From NCBI RefSeq assembly GCF_900215325.1, contig NZ_OCMS01000003.1, forward strand, positions 496,001-560,000: a DNA stretch of 64,000 nucleotides, written 5' to 3'. This stretch comes from Fibrobacter sp. UWB16. Its GTDB lineage: Bacteria > Fibrobacterota > Fibrobacteria > Fibrobacterales > Fibrobacteraceae. Both the position numbers and the translations under genes were made by a program. The notes beneath the pieces were generated by a model. It did not search any database and had not been told where the DNA came from. It saw only the letters and a list, made by a program, of their open reading frames with translations. Positions 8,327 to 15,735 of this stretch are shown here, piece after piece (the first letter of the stretch is position 1; every line of letters begins with the position of its first letter).

Positions 8327-8665
8327 TTGGTGTACTCCGCGTTATAAAAAATAATGGCTAAGGCTGTTTGGAATATTCTTACAAAAAATATACATAAGTC
8401 GTTGATACTTCGCAAGTTACGAAGGTTTATTTTTGTAAAAATTTATGAAATTTTACAAAAAAATACGCGAAAAAAGCAAGTTTTTACCTATATTTAGTGC
8501 TCAAATGTTTATTGGTTTTGGGCTTGGCGTTTCCGCTTGCTTCAAAGGTGTCTTTATTCGACAAAATTTTTTTTAGAGCTCCTACACAAGGTCGATTAAG
8601 TTACATATATTTTCGCATGTAATAAAAAACGATTTTTGTCGTAACAAAAAGAAAAGGTTTTCCTT
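8327..8665. other. 339-base divergent intergenic region with inverted repeats
   Basis: This AT-rich gap separates the divergent SPOR and PP2C genes and must hold both promoters. It contains a perfect 11-bp inverted repeat TTTTTGTAAAA (8430-8440) / TTTTACAAAAA (8451-8461), a TATATT at 8489-8494 without a good -35 box, and TTACAT-N10-ATGTAA at 8601-8622. No convincing gene is present. Confidence 0.6.
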
Positions 8666-10600
8666 ATGGGCTTCAATATGCACGGGCTGGCGTTTAAACA
8701 GTCCATGATGACCCTGGTCGGTTTCAGCATCGTGTTTGCGACGCTGTTTGGGGTTCTCAGTTTTAAAGTGCAAAGCGAGCTTTCGACGTTGCTCACGGAA
8801 AAAGGCGAAGAGATCAGTCTTGCAAATGTCGCCATAATCGAAAAGCTTTTCGAAAAAGGCAAAAAGCTCGGCGATGAATATGCCGAAGTGCTCGGTAAGG
8901 AGATGCTTTCGGGGAAGGATCTCGATGACTTCTTGACCCAGGCGGTCTTTGATGCCCGCCAGACGCTTCCGCAAGTGCTTGCCGTGGTTGTCGCTTACGA
9001 GCCGGGGATGGCTCCCAAGGCCAAATGGCACCAGGAAGTGATGCGCCTTGCTCAGTATTCGGGTAACGAAATCAAGCTCATGAAGGGCAAGGACTACTTC
9101 GAAAAGACTTGGTACAAGAGCACCAAGAACTTGCAGAAGGGCCTTTGGCAGGAACCGTTCGTCGGAGACTTTATCAAGGAACCGATTGCGATTTACACCG
9201 CCCCTATTTACCAAAAGGATGCCTATGGGAACACCGTTTTTGCGGGTGTTCTTTGCGTCGATATGTCGATTGCGTTCCTCAAGGAAACCGTGGCGTCGAT
9301 TCCTGTGTCGAACTCGGGCTATGTTGTCGTGCTGTCCGCGAACAATACCATTATCGCTCACCCCAAGAACGAGATTGTCTTTAAAGAAAGTTTGTCCGAC
9401 ATCTCCGGAGGGATGACCGCGCAGACCGTTACGGATTTCGAAAAGACCGTGCAGAGCATGAGGAAGGGCCTCTTCATGGGAACAACTGCAGATGGCAAGG
9501 ATGCGGTCATTTACTTCAAGGCGATGGAATCGAACGGCTGGACGTTTATGATTGTGTGGCCCGCGAGTGAATTCATGGAAAGCCAGCGCTCCCTGGAAAA
9601 AATGTTTGCGTGGATGTGCTTTGCCGGCTATGTCGTGATGCTGCTTTTGATATTTGTGATTTCGACCAGGGTGTCCCGTCCGCTCAAGGAACTTGCTGTG
9701 GCGGCGAACAAAATGGGGCAGGGCGACTTCGATGTGGAAATCCCGCACCTCTCTGGCCGCGACGAGATTGCGCAGTTTGCATGGGCGTTCTTGAACATGC
9801 GCACCTCGCTCAAGGAGCACATGGAAAAGCAGAAGGACCTGGACCGCATCGAAAGCGAACTTGACTTTGCGAAGGATATCCAGATCGGGTTCCTGTCGAT
9901 GGACGAGAAAGAAGAAGGCTCTGAAGATCCGTACCACGAGCTGACTCCATTCCTCTTACCGGCGAAGGAAGTTGGCGGTGATTTTTACGATTTCTTCAAG
10001 CTGGACGACGGACGTCTGTGCGTGGTCGTAGGTGATGTTTCGGGTAAGGGTGTGCCTGCCGCACTGTTCATGATGGTTTCTCGAATTGTGTTGCGTACCA
10101 TGGCACAGAACTTGAAGTCTGTTGTTGAGACCTTTGAAAGGGCAAACTATGAGCTTGCCAAGCGCAATCGCGCAAACATGTTCGTGACGGTCTGGATGGG
10201 CATTGTCGATTTGAAAACCGGGCATGTAGAATTTGCGTCAGCCGGACATAACCCGCCGGTCATCCGCCACAAGGACGGCTCTGCCGAATTTGCAAAGAGC
10301 AAGGCTGGGGTTGTGATGGCGGCGATGGAAAACTCGCACTACAAGATGCAGACGCTCGAACTAGCTACGGGCGATACGTTGTTCCTCTACACGGATGGCG
10401 TGACGGAAGCGACCAATGAGCATAATGAGCTGTTCGGCAACGATAGGTTGCTCGATGCACTTACGCATGGCGGTGGAAAAGGCACCAAGGAAATGTGCCG
10501 CTTTGTCAAACGCCAAATTGATGCGTTTACAAGGAAAGCGTCGCAGTTTGACGACATTACCATGCTTGCAATGGAATATAAAGGGGGTAATGACCGGTAA
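8666..10600 (+). CDS. membrane-bound PP2C/RsbU-type serine phosphatase with sensor and HAMP domains
   Basis: Residues about 12-32 and 310-331 are membrane helices enclosing an extracytoplasmic region of about 280 residues with the look of a dCache sensor. A HAMP linker follows at about 332-385 (RVSRPLKELAVAANKMGQGD). From about residue 428 it is a SpoIIE/RsbU-type PP2C phosphatase with the metal-binding GGDFYDFF and GDVSGKGVPAALFM motifs and a later YTDGVTEA. Such proteins usually dephosphorylate an anti-sigma-factor antagonist in partner-switching pathways. No antagonist or anti-sigma gene is adjacent, so the target and ligand are unknown. Confidence 0.92.
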   Translation: MGFNMHGLAFKQSMMTLVGFSIVFATLFGVLSFKVQSELSTLLTEKGEEISLANVAIIEKLFEKGKKLGDEYAEVLGKEMLSGKDLDDFLTQAVFDARQTLPQVLAVVVAYEPGMAPKAKWHQEVMRLAQYSGNEIKLMKGKDYFEKTWYKSTKNLQKGLWQEPFVGDFIKEPIAIYTAPIYQKDAYGNTVFAGVLCVDMSIAFLKETVASIPVSNSGYVVVLSANNTIIAHPKNEIVFKESLSDISGGMTAQTVTDFEKTVQSMRKGLFMGTTADGKDAVIYFKAMESNGWTFMIVWPASEFMESQRSLEKMFAWMCFAGYVVMLLLIFVISTRVSRPLKELAVAANKMGQGDFDVEIPHLSGRDEIAQFAWAFLNMRTSLKEHMEKQKDLDRIESELDFAKDIQIGFLSMDEKEEGSEDPYHELTPFLLPAKEVGGDFYDFFKLDDGRLCVVVGDVSGKGVPAALFMMVSRIVLRTMAQNLKSVVETFERANYELAKRNRANMFVTVWMGIVDLKTGHVEFASAGHNPPVIRHKDGSAEFAKSKAGVVMAAMENSHYKMQTLELATGDTLFLYTDGVTEATNEHNELFGNDRLLDALTHGGGKGTKEMCRFVKRQIDAFTRKASQFDDITMLAMEYKGGNDR

Positions 10601-10627
10601 GCTTAAAATGCTTACAAAATGTTACCC

Positions 10628-10656
10628 TTGACGGATTTAGAATATTTAGGTATATT
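10628..10656 (+). promoter_or_regulatory. rpsU promoter
   Basis: TTGACG (10628-10633), a 17-bp spacer and TATATT (10651-10656) form a near-consensus housekeeping promoter. The start site would fall near 10663, about 33 bases before the rpsU start. Confidence 0.85.
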
Positions 10657-10695
10657 TGGCTATCCAAAAACTGAATTTTTAACCAAAGGATTATC

Positions 10696-10905
10696 GTGAT
10701 CGGCGTTATTGTTAAGTCCAACGAACCTTTCGAACGCGCACTCAAGCGTTTCACCAAGTCTTGCGAAAAGAATGGTATCATTTCCGACGTCAAGAAGCGT
10801 CAGCGTTTCGAAAAGCCCTCCGAAGAAAAGAAGCGTATTGAAACGGCTGCTCGTCGCAAGCGTCTCAAAGAGATTGCTGACCAGAACCGCAAGCGTCTCT
10901 ACTAA
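10696..10905 (+). CDS. rpsU: 30S ribosomal protein S21
   Basis: S21 is a small basic protein of the 30S subunit near the anti-Shine-Dalgarno region of 16S rRNA. The 69-residue sequence has the family pattern IGVIVKSNEPFERALKRFTK, then GIISDVKKRQRFEKPSEEKK and a basic end. The start is GTG, with AAGGA five bases upstream. It has its own near-consensus promoter and is followed by a long hairpin, so it looks monocistronic. Confidence 0.96.
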   Translation: MIGVIVKSNEPFERALKRFTKSCEKNGIISDVKKRQRFEKPSEEKKRIETAARRKRLKEIADQNRKRLY

Positions 10906-10936
10906 TTCGATTCCTTAATCGGACTTTGTTAAGCTT

Positions 10937-10975
10937 TAATGAGTTGTCAGCTTGCGCTGATGACTCATTAGGTGT
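10937..10975 (+). terminator. hairpin after rpsU, probable terminator
   Basis: A 15-bp stem is formed by TAATGAGTTGTCAGC and GCTGATGACTCATTA around a TTGC loop (two G-T pairs). The T-run after it is interrupted (GGTGTTTTAT), so termination may be partial. Confidence 0.6.
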
Positions 10976-11030
10976 TTTATAACAAATCTTCATCGCTTGG
11001 AGCGAAGCGTTATAATCGCTCGAGGTCAAT

Positions 11031-11501
11031 ATGAGTTGTGCATTGCTTACCCAGATTCTCGACGACATCAAGACCGCCATGAAGGCTCACGATGCCGAAA
11101 CTCTCGGAACTCTTCGTACGCTCCATTCTGACATCAAGAACGAAGCTATGAAGTCTGGTGCCACTCCGGCACAGATTACCGAAAGCATTACCGATGCCAT
11201 GTGCATCGACGTTCTCGCCAAGAGCGTGAAGCAGAAGCAGGAATCCATCGAAATCCTCAAGAAGGGCGGATTCCTGGACAAGATCCCGGCCGAAGAAGCT
11301 GTCATTGCCATTTACCGCAAGTACATGCCGGCCGAGATGACTGAAGACGAAGTCAAGGCCCTCATTGCCGAAATCAAGGCTGCAACGGGCGCCTCTTCTC
11401 CGAAGGACATGGGAAAGATCATGAAGGAACTTTCCCCGAAGGTCAAGGGCCGCTTTGATGCGAAGCGCGCATCCGCCCTCGTTCAAGAAGCTCTGAAGTA
11501 A
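11031..11501 (+). CDS. GatB/YqeY-domain protein, 156 aa
   Basis: YqeY-like proteins are free-standing versions of the tail domain of the GatB amidotransferase subunit; their role is not settled, though tRNA binding is suspected. Typical features are the start LTQILDDIKTAMKAHDAETLGTLR, the pattern KQESIEILKKGGFLDKIPAEEA, and the GASSPKDMGKIMKELSPKVKGR end. The length is normal. CGAGG lies 5 bases before the ATG, and a TATAAT at 11011-11016 is a likely -10 box. YqeY genes commonly follow rpsU, as here, which supports the call. Confidence 0.93.
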   Translation: MSCALLTQILDDIKTAMKAHDAETLGTLRTLHSDIKNEAMKSGATPAQITESITDAMCIDVLAKSVKQKQESIEILKKGGFLDKIPAEEAVIAIYRKYMPAEMTEDEVKALIAEIKAATGASSPKDMGKIMKELSPKVKGRFDAKRASALVQEALK

Positions 11502-11526
11502 CGCTACGCTTCCAGCCACGCTTTGT

Positions 11527-11592
11527 CATGCCCGTCGCCGAGCGGGCTCTTTTTTACGTTGTCATGCCCGCCGCCGAGCGGGCATCTCCTTT
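11527..11592. repeat. two tandem GC-rich palindromes
   Basis: Two units of the type GTCATGCCCGCCGCCGAGCG (GC) lie about 36 bases apart, each able to form a CCCG/CGGG hairpin. Related units occur at 13817, 40781, 45066, 46711, 47255 and 55654. Confidence 0.75.
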
Positions 11593-11609
11593 TTTGCGGT
11601 AAAAAAAAT

Positions 11610-11615
11610 TATATT
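11610..11615 (+). promoter_or_regulatory. -10 box directly before the barrel gene
   Basis: TATATT ends 6 bases before the ATG at 11622 and no Shine-Dalgarno site is present, consistent with a leaderless mRNA. No good -35 box is visible because the palindromes lie there. Confidence 0.45.
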
Positions 11616-11621
11616 GTTTGT

Positions 11622-12266
11622 ATGATTAAAAAAATTAGCTCTGTCATCGCTTTATTTCTTGTGTCGTTTGCTGCGGCTTCCGACATTTCCTGGAAAACAT
11701 TTGATGTCAAGTTTGGCCCTTCATTTGGAAGCTGGAATGACGAGTCGACTTCAATGTTTGGAGGCTCGCTTTCTCTTGTGAAGCCGTTGAACTCCTACGT
11801 TGGAGTTGGCGTCATGTTGGAAGTCGCTACCGATGTTTCTGGGTGTGATGATTGTCTCAATTATGATTTCAACGAACTTTCTGAAGGCCTCGTGGTCAAT
11901 TTGAATGCTCCCATTGGGCGCGGTGTTAGCTTGATTGCTAATTTCATGTTCCTTGTGAATTTTCAGGACGGAACTGCTGATGAAATCCGTTTTAACGACC
12001 CCACGCCAATTGAAGCTTACGATGCAGATGGAAATCGCATAGAAGCTTATGAATATGCGCGGGATAGGGATAACGGGGGCTATGTTTCCAAAACGTCTGA
12101 AGACTATTACTTTGAATCGTTCATGTTCCGTTCGAACTTAGGCGTTTCTTGGCGTACAAAGAGTGAATTCTTTGGATTGGAATTTTATCCATTGGATTTT
12201 GCTATTGTAAGAGGCGGAGATTCGCGCATGACGTTCTCGTTGAATGCCGTTTTCCGCGTATTTTAG
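11622..12266 (+). CDS. predicted outer-membrane beta-barrel protein, 214 aa
   Basis: The ATG at 11622 opens a signal peptide (MIKKISSVIALFLVSFAAAS). The mature part has alternating hydrophobic and polar residues in short strands (FDVKFGPSFGSWND, YVGVGVMLEVATD, VSLIANFMFLVNF) and ends ...FSLNAVFRVF. A terminal Phe after a last amphipathic strand is the usual C-terminal signal of outer-membrane barrels. An in-frame upstream extension to 11523 runs through the palindromes and is rejected. The function is unknown. The AAA+ regulator follows 7 bases later. Confidence 0.75.
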   Translation: MIKKISSVIALFLVSFAAASDISWKTFDVKFGPSFGSWNDESTSMFGGSLSLVKPLNSYVGVGVMLEVATDVSGCDDCLNYDFNELSEGLVVNLNAPIGRGVSLIANFMFLVNFQDGTADEIRFNDPTPIEAYDADGNRIEAYEYARDRDNGGYVSKTSEDYYFESFMFRSNLGVSWRTKSEFFGLEFYPLDFAIVRGGDSRMTFSLNAVFRVF

Positions 12267-12273
12267 GTGATTC

Positions 12274-13806
12274 ATGACTTCTGGTGAAGAACGTAGAATC
12301 CAAGAATTGGAGTTGCTCTACAAGATCAGCTCCATCTTGAACCAGAGTCTTGATTTCGAAACCGTGGCGCATCCGGTTTTGCAGACCGTTGAATCGGTGA
12401 TGGACGTTGAGCATGCAACGCTTACGTTGTACAACCGCCATACCGGCGAAATTTCCATTGAAATTGCAGAAGGTTTGAGCAGCCGCCAGGCGAGCAAGGG
12501 CCGCTATAAGGTGGGCGAAGGCATTACCGGTCGCGTTGTTGAAACGGGTAAGCCAATCATCATCCCGTCTGTCGCTAAGGATCCGGACTTCTTGGACCGT
12601 ACGGGCCGCGGCAAGACCGAAGACAAGGCGTTCCTTTGCGTCCCGATTATCATGGAACAGGAAGTCGTTGGCGCCTTGAGTGCTGACGAACACAATCCCG
12701 ACGAGGCAAACCTCAACGACCAGATTCATTTGCTCGAAATTATCGCGCAGATGCTTGCGACTGCTGTGAAACTCCGCCGTCAGGCCCGAGAAGAAAACGA
12801 AATCCTCAAGGCCGAAAACGAACGTATGGCGATGGAGCTTAAGGCTAGGTTCCAACCGGATAACATCATCGGCAAAACGCCCGAGATGCAGCAGGTCTAT
12901 ACGCAAATCGACCAGGTTGCAAAAAGCCCGCTCCCAGCGCTTATCGTGGGGGAGGTGGGGACTGGTAAAGGTCTTGTTGCAGAAGCCATTCATTTCCGTT
13001 CAGACCGCAATTTAGGACCGTTTGTGCGAGTGCATTGCGCGGCCCTCCCGGAGTCCGTTTTGGACCGGGAACTTTTCGGTAGCGAAAAGGGCGCCTTGGT
13101 TGGCGTCGTTAACGAGGCGCCGGGCCGCGTCGAGCAGGCCGAAGGCGGCACGCTATTCCTCGATGAAGTTGCTGAACTCACGCCGAATTTGCAGATAAAA
13201 TTGCTTCGCCTTTTGCAACAGGGCGAAATGGAACGTGTTGGTGCTCGATTCCCGAAAAAGGTGAACGTGCGCGTGATTTGCGCGACCACTAAGAATTTGC
13301 AGCAGATGGTCTCGGATGGGACTTTCCGCGAAGACTTGTACTACCAGCTTCACATCGTTCCGATTTACGTACCGCCTCTTCGCAAGCGCCGCACCGACAT
13401 TGTGCTCTTGGCAGATTATTTTGTGGATCATTACTGCCGCTTGGTGGGTAAGAATGTGCGCCGTCTTGCTCGCGGTACAATCGAAATGCTCATGAGCTAC
13501 CCGTGGCCAGGCAATGTGCGCGAACTTGAAAACGCGATTGAACGTGCGGTGCTCTTGACCGAAGAAGACGTCATCTACCCGCATCACTTCCCGCCGACGA
13601 TTCAGACGGACGAAACGAGCGGAACGCCTGTGAGCGGAAACCTCAAGCTTATGGTCGAGGCGTACGAACGCGATATCATTTGCGATGCGCTCAAGAGTAG
13701 CAAGGGCAAGATGGCCGCTGCCGCCCGCAGTCTTTCAACCACCCCGCGCATCCTGACTTACAAAATCAAACAGCTCGGCATCGACCTCACTGCTTTTAGT
13801 AAGTAG
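12274..13806 (+). CDS. GAF-AAA+ NtrC/NifA-type transcriptional regulator lacking GAFTGA
   Basis: Domains in order are a GAF sensor (about 25-170), a coiled linker, an AAA+ ATPase (about 195-430) and a Fis-type helix-turn-helix (about 465-505, SLSTTPRILTYKIKQLGID, much like NifA). Walker A is GEVGTGKG near residue 226 and Walker B is GGTLFLDEVAEL. The sigma-54 contact loop, normally GAFTGA, reads GALVGV at about 273-278. Family knowledge says this loop is needed to act on sigma-54, so this protein may work with another sigma factor or be a repressor. AGGTGA precedes the ATG; it may be co-transcribed with the barrel gene upstream. Confidence 0.9.
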   Translation: MTSGEERRIQELELLYKISSILNQSLDFETVAHPVLQTVESVMDVEHATLTLYNRHTGEISIEIAEGLSSRQASKGRYKVGEGITGRVVETGKPIIIPSVAKDPDFLDRTGRGKTEDKAFLCVPIIMEQEVVGALSADEHNPDEANLNDQIHLLEIIAQMLATAVKLRRQAREENEILKAENERMAMELKARFQPDNIIGKTPEMQQVYTQIDQVAKSPLPALIVGEVGTGKGLVAEAIHFRSDRNLGPFVRVHCAALPESVLDRELFGSEKGALVGVVNEAPGRVEQAEGGTLFLDEVAELTPNLQIKLLRLLQQGEMERVGARFPKKVNVRVICATTKNLQQMVSDGTFREDLYYQLHIVPIYVPPLRKRRTDIVLLADYFVDHYCRLVGKNVRRLARGTIEMLMSYPWPGNVRELENAIERAVLLTEEDVIYPHHFPPTIQTDETSGTPVSGNLKLMVEAYERDIICDALKSSKGKMAAAARSLSTTPRILTYKIKQLGIDLTAFSK

Positions 13807-13812
13807 CAGTTA

Positions 13813-13858
13813 TGTTGTCATGCCCGCCTGAATGTCATGCCCGACTTGATCGGGCTCC
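13813..13858. repeat. GC-rich palindrome pair
   Basis: TTGTCATGCCCGCC is followed by GTCATGCCCGACTTGATCGG and GCTCC. CCCGA pairs with TCGGG. It lies between the AAA+ regulator stop and the LysR gene and ends close to a TCTCGTCT motif that recurs at 48002 and 62132. Confidence 0.65.
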
Positions 13859-13877
13859 TCCCTCTCGTCTAAAAACC

Positions 13878-13883
13878 TATATT
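13878..13883 (+). promoter_or_regulatory. -10 box directly before the LysR gene
   Basis: TATATT ends 7 bases before the ATG at 13891. No Shine-Dalgarno site is present, so the LysR-type message may be leaderless. Confidence 0.45.
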
Positions 13884-13890
13884 GCTACAC

Positions 13891-14781
13891 ATGGAACTGA
13901 CTCAGCTTAAATACTTCTTGGAGGTGGCGCGCACGGAGCATGTCACGCAAAGTGCAAAGAACCTCTGCATCGTTCAGCCGGCGCTTACGCAAGCTATCCA
14001 CAAGCTCGAAGATGAACTAGGCGTTTTGCTGTTCAAAAACTCTGGGCGAAACATCAAGCTCACTGATAGCGGAAAGTTCTTTTACGAAAAGCTCCAGCCG
14101 CTTTACGAGAATATGATGGCGCTTCCGGCTCTTCTCAAGGAGACGGCGAACAAGCAGAACAACAATGTCAAGCTGAACGTCCTTGCCGCATCCACGCTTA
14201 TCACGAGTGCTGTGATTGAGTACAGACGAAGTAATTCAGATATCGACGTGGACATTGTGCAGAATGAAGAAACGAGCGTTTTCGATATCTGCGTTCGCAC
14301 TTACGCGAATTACAGACCGGAACTCGACAATACCGAAAGTGACGAAACGTTTGTCCATTCCGAAAAGATTTTCTTGGCGGTTCCGAATACGGCGCAGTAC
14401 AAAAAGCTCAATTCTATATCGCTCTTTGATTTGAAAGACGAAAAATTTATCCGTCTTTACGGTTCCAAACAGTACCGCCAGATTTGTAACGAACTCTGCG
14501 ATAGTATCGGATTCCATACAAATGTGACGTTCGAAAGTGATAACGCCGCTGTTGTCAAGGAAGCTGTTGCTGCGGGCATTGGCGTGGGTTTCTGGCCGGA
14601 ACTCTCGTGGGGCAAAATGGACCACAAGCGCGTTCGGCTTCTTGAAATCACCGATACGGATTTTAAGCGCGATATCGTGGTATCGCTGCGTCGCAATAAA
14701 CAGGATAATTCCAAGACCGAAGAATTCTACAACTTCTTGACCAAGTATATCCTTCGCCGTCAACAGAACAAACGGAAATAA
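13891..14781 (+). CDS. LysR-family transcriptional regulator, 296 aa
   Basis: The N-terminal winged helix-turn-helix (MELTQLKYFLEVARTEHVTQ through LCIVQPALTQAIHKLEDELG) is clearly LysR-type. The rest is a periplasmic-binding-like effector domain (FLAVPNTAQYKK, FIRLYGSKQYRQ, AAVVKEAVAAGIGVGFWPE). The ATG at 13891 is preferred to the in-frame TTG at 13882. LysR regulators often control a divergent neighbour, but here the gene upstream reads the same way and the one downstream converges, so the target cannot be read from context. Confidence 0.93.
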   Translation: MELTQLKYFLEVARTEHVTQSAKNLCIVQPALTQAIHKLEDELGVLLFKNSGRNIKLTDSGKFFYEKLQPLYENMMALPALLKETANKQNNNVKLNVLAASTLITSAVIEYRRSNSDIDVDIVQNEETSVFDICVRTYANYRPELDNTESDETFVHSEKIFLAVPNTAQYKKLNSISLFDLKDEKFIRLYGSKQYRQICNELCDSIGFHTNVTFESDNAAVVKEAVAAGIGVGFWPELSWGKMDHKRVRLLEITDTDFKRDIVVSLRRNKQDNSKTEEFYNFLTKYILRRQQNKRK

Positions 14782-14811
14782 TCACGCTTGCGTGACAGGA
14801 CTGTAAAAAAG

Positions 14812-14842
14812 AAAAGCCTCCATGTTAGACATGGAGGCTTTT
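14812..14842. terminator. bidirectional terminator
   Basis: A perfect 13-bp stem AAAAGCCTCCATG / CATGGAGGCTTTT with a 5-base loop lies between the convergent LysR and beta-barrel genes. Confidence 0.92.
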
Positions 14843-14861
14843 CAATGGTTTAAATCAACAA

Positions 14862-15479
14862 TTAGTTGAAGGTGAGGGAGGCTACGAGTGCGAACGAATT
14901 AGAAGAAGCTTCGTTCTTTTCGCCGCGGTAGTTGCCGTCAGCAGAATGGTGCGTGTAGGAGAATGCAATACCAAGTCCGAGTTCGTCATTCATCCACCAT
15001 TCCTTACCGACGGAAATGTTGAAACCGAAACCGGCATCAAGGTTGTCAAAGTTGTAATCGTTGTTGTTGAGGGTAATGCTGATGTCGGTCACACCGAAGG
15101 AGGCGCTGACATAGACGTTTTCCTGGATGGGGAGGTAGTAGGTGAGGCCTGCACCGAGCATGAGCATGTTGAAACCGTCGTGTGCGAGTTTTTCATCGAC
15201 GTAGCCGCTCTTGAGCTTGAGATCGGAATAAAGAACGTCGCCAGAGAATGTGGCGTGCAAGATGAGGTTCTGTGCGACGGTTCCACCCAACTTAAAGGAT
15301 GCTTCAAAGGCGCCGCCGTCGCAAGTCATCTTGCCGAGACCGCCTTCAATCTTGTCTTCAAAGCTGGAATAGCCGGCACCCATCGTGGCGTTCAAGAAGA
15401 AACCGTCATGGGTTTTCGGAGCAGAAGCTGCAAATGCGCAGATGGCGGCAAGTGCAATGGACAAAAGAATTTTTTTCAT
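14862..15479 (-). CDS. outer-membrane beta-barrel protein (OmpW/OmpX-like size), 205 aa
   Basis: The signal peptide MKKILLSIALAAICAFAASA starts at the ATG whose complement is 15477-15479; an upstream in-frame start is unlikely. The mature protein shows barrel strands (FFLNATMGAGYSS, NLILHATFSGDVLY, FNMLMLGAGLTYYLP, NVYVSASFGVTDISI) and ends FALVASLTFN. The size suggests an eight-stranded barrel. A perfect 18-bp palindrome lies about 74 bases upstream and could be an operator. The function is unknown. Confidence 0.78.
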   Translation of the reverse strand: MKKILLSIALAAICAFAASAPKTHDGFFLNATMGAGYSSFEDKIEGGLGKMTCDGGAFEASFKLGGTVAQNLILHATFSGDVLYSDLKLKSGYVDEKLAHDGFNMLMLGAGLTYYLPIQENVYVSASFGVTDISITLNNNDYNFDNLDAGFGFNISVGKEWWMNDELGLGIAFSYTHHSADGNYRGEKNEASSNSFALVASLTFN

Positions 15480-15552
15480 ATAATGTTTTCCTGATAAGTT
15501 TAAAATTTTGCGCAAAAAGTAATAAATAAAAAATCAATTCAAAGTTTATATT

Positions 15553-15570
15553 TGTAAATATATATTTACA
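15553..15570. promoter_or_regulatory. perfect 18-bp palindrome upstream of a barrel gene
   Basis: TGTAAATATATATTTACA is identical to its reverse complement. It lies 74 bases upstream of the barrel start at 15479 and could bind a dimeric regulator. In such AT-rich DNA a chance palindrome cannot be ruled out. Confidence 0.45.
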
Positions 15571-15654
15571 TGTATTTTAATGATACAAAAGGGTTCAAAT
15601 TCTTTCATATTCCGCAAATGTCCTTTTGATTTTTTACCATCGTAATGCATAACT

Positions 15655-15692
15655 CGTTTAATGGCAATGGACTAATGGTCAACAACTAATTA
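15655..15692. repeat. AT-rich dispersed repeat copy
   Basis: Contains GACTAATGGTCAACAACTAA, the complement of the TTAGTTGTTGGTCATTAGT-type element also seen at 32486-32577, 38497-38526, 45140-45178 and 47208-47240. Confidence 0.55.
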
Positions 15693-15735
15693 CTATCTTT
15701 GTCGCGAAATTAAAAAATCAACCATTGAGATTATT

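Noticed and set aside
8444-8578. A 44-codon frame starting MKFYKKIREK
   Set aside because: It begins inside an inverted repeat, has no ribosome site or recognisable pattern, and ends just before the promoter region of the PP2C gene.
11523-11621. Upstream extension of the barrel gene at 11622
   Set aside because: The extension is encoded by the two palindromes and would put 33 residues before a clear signal peptide.
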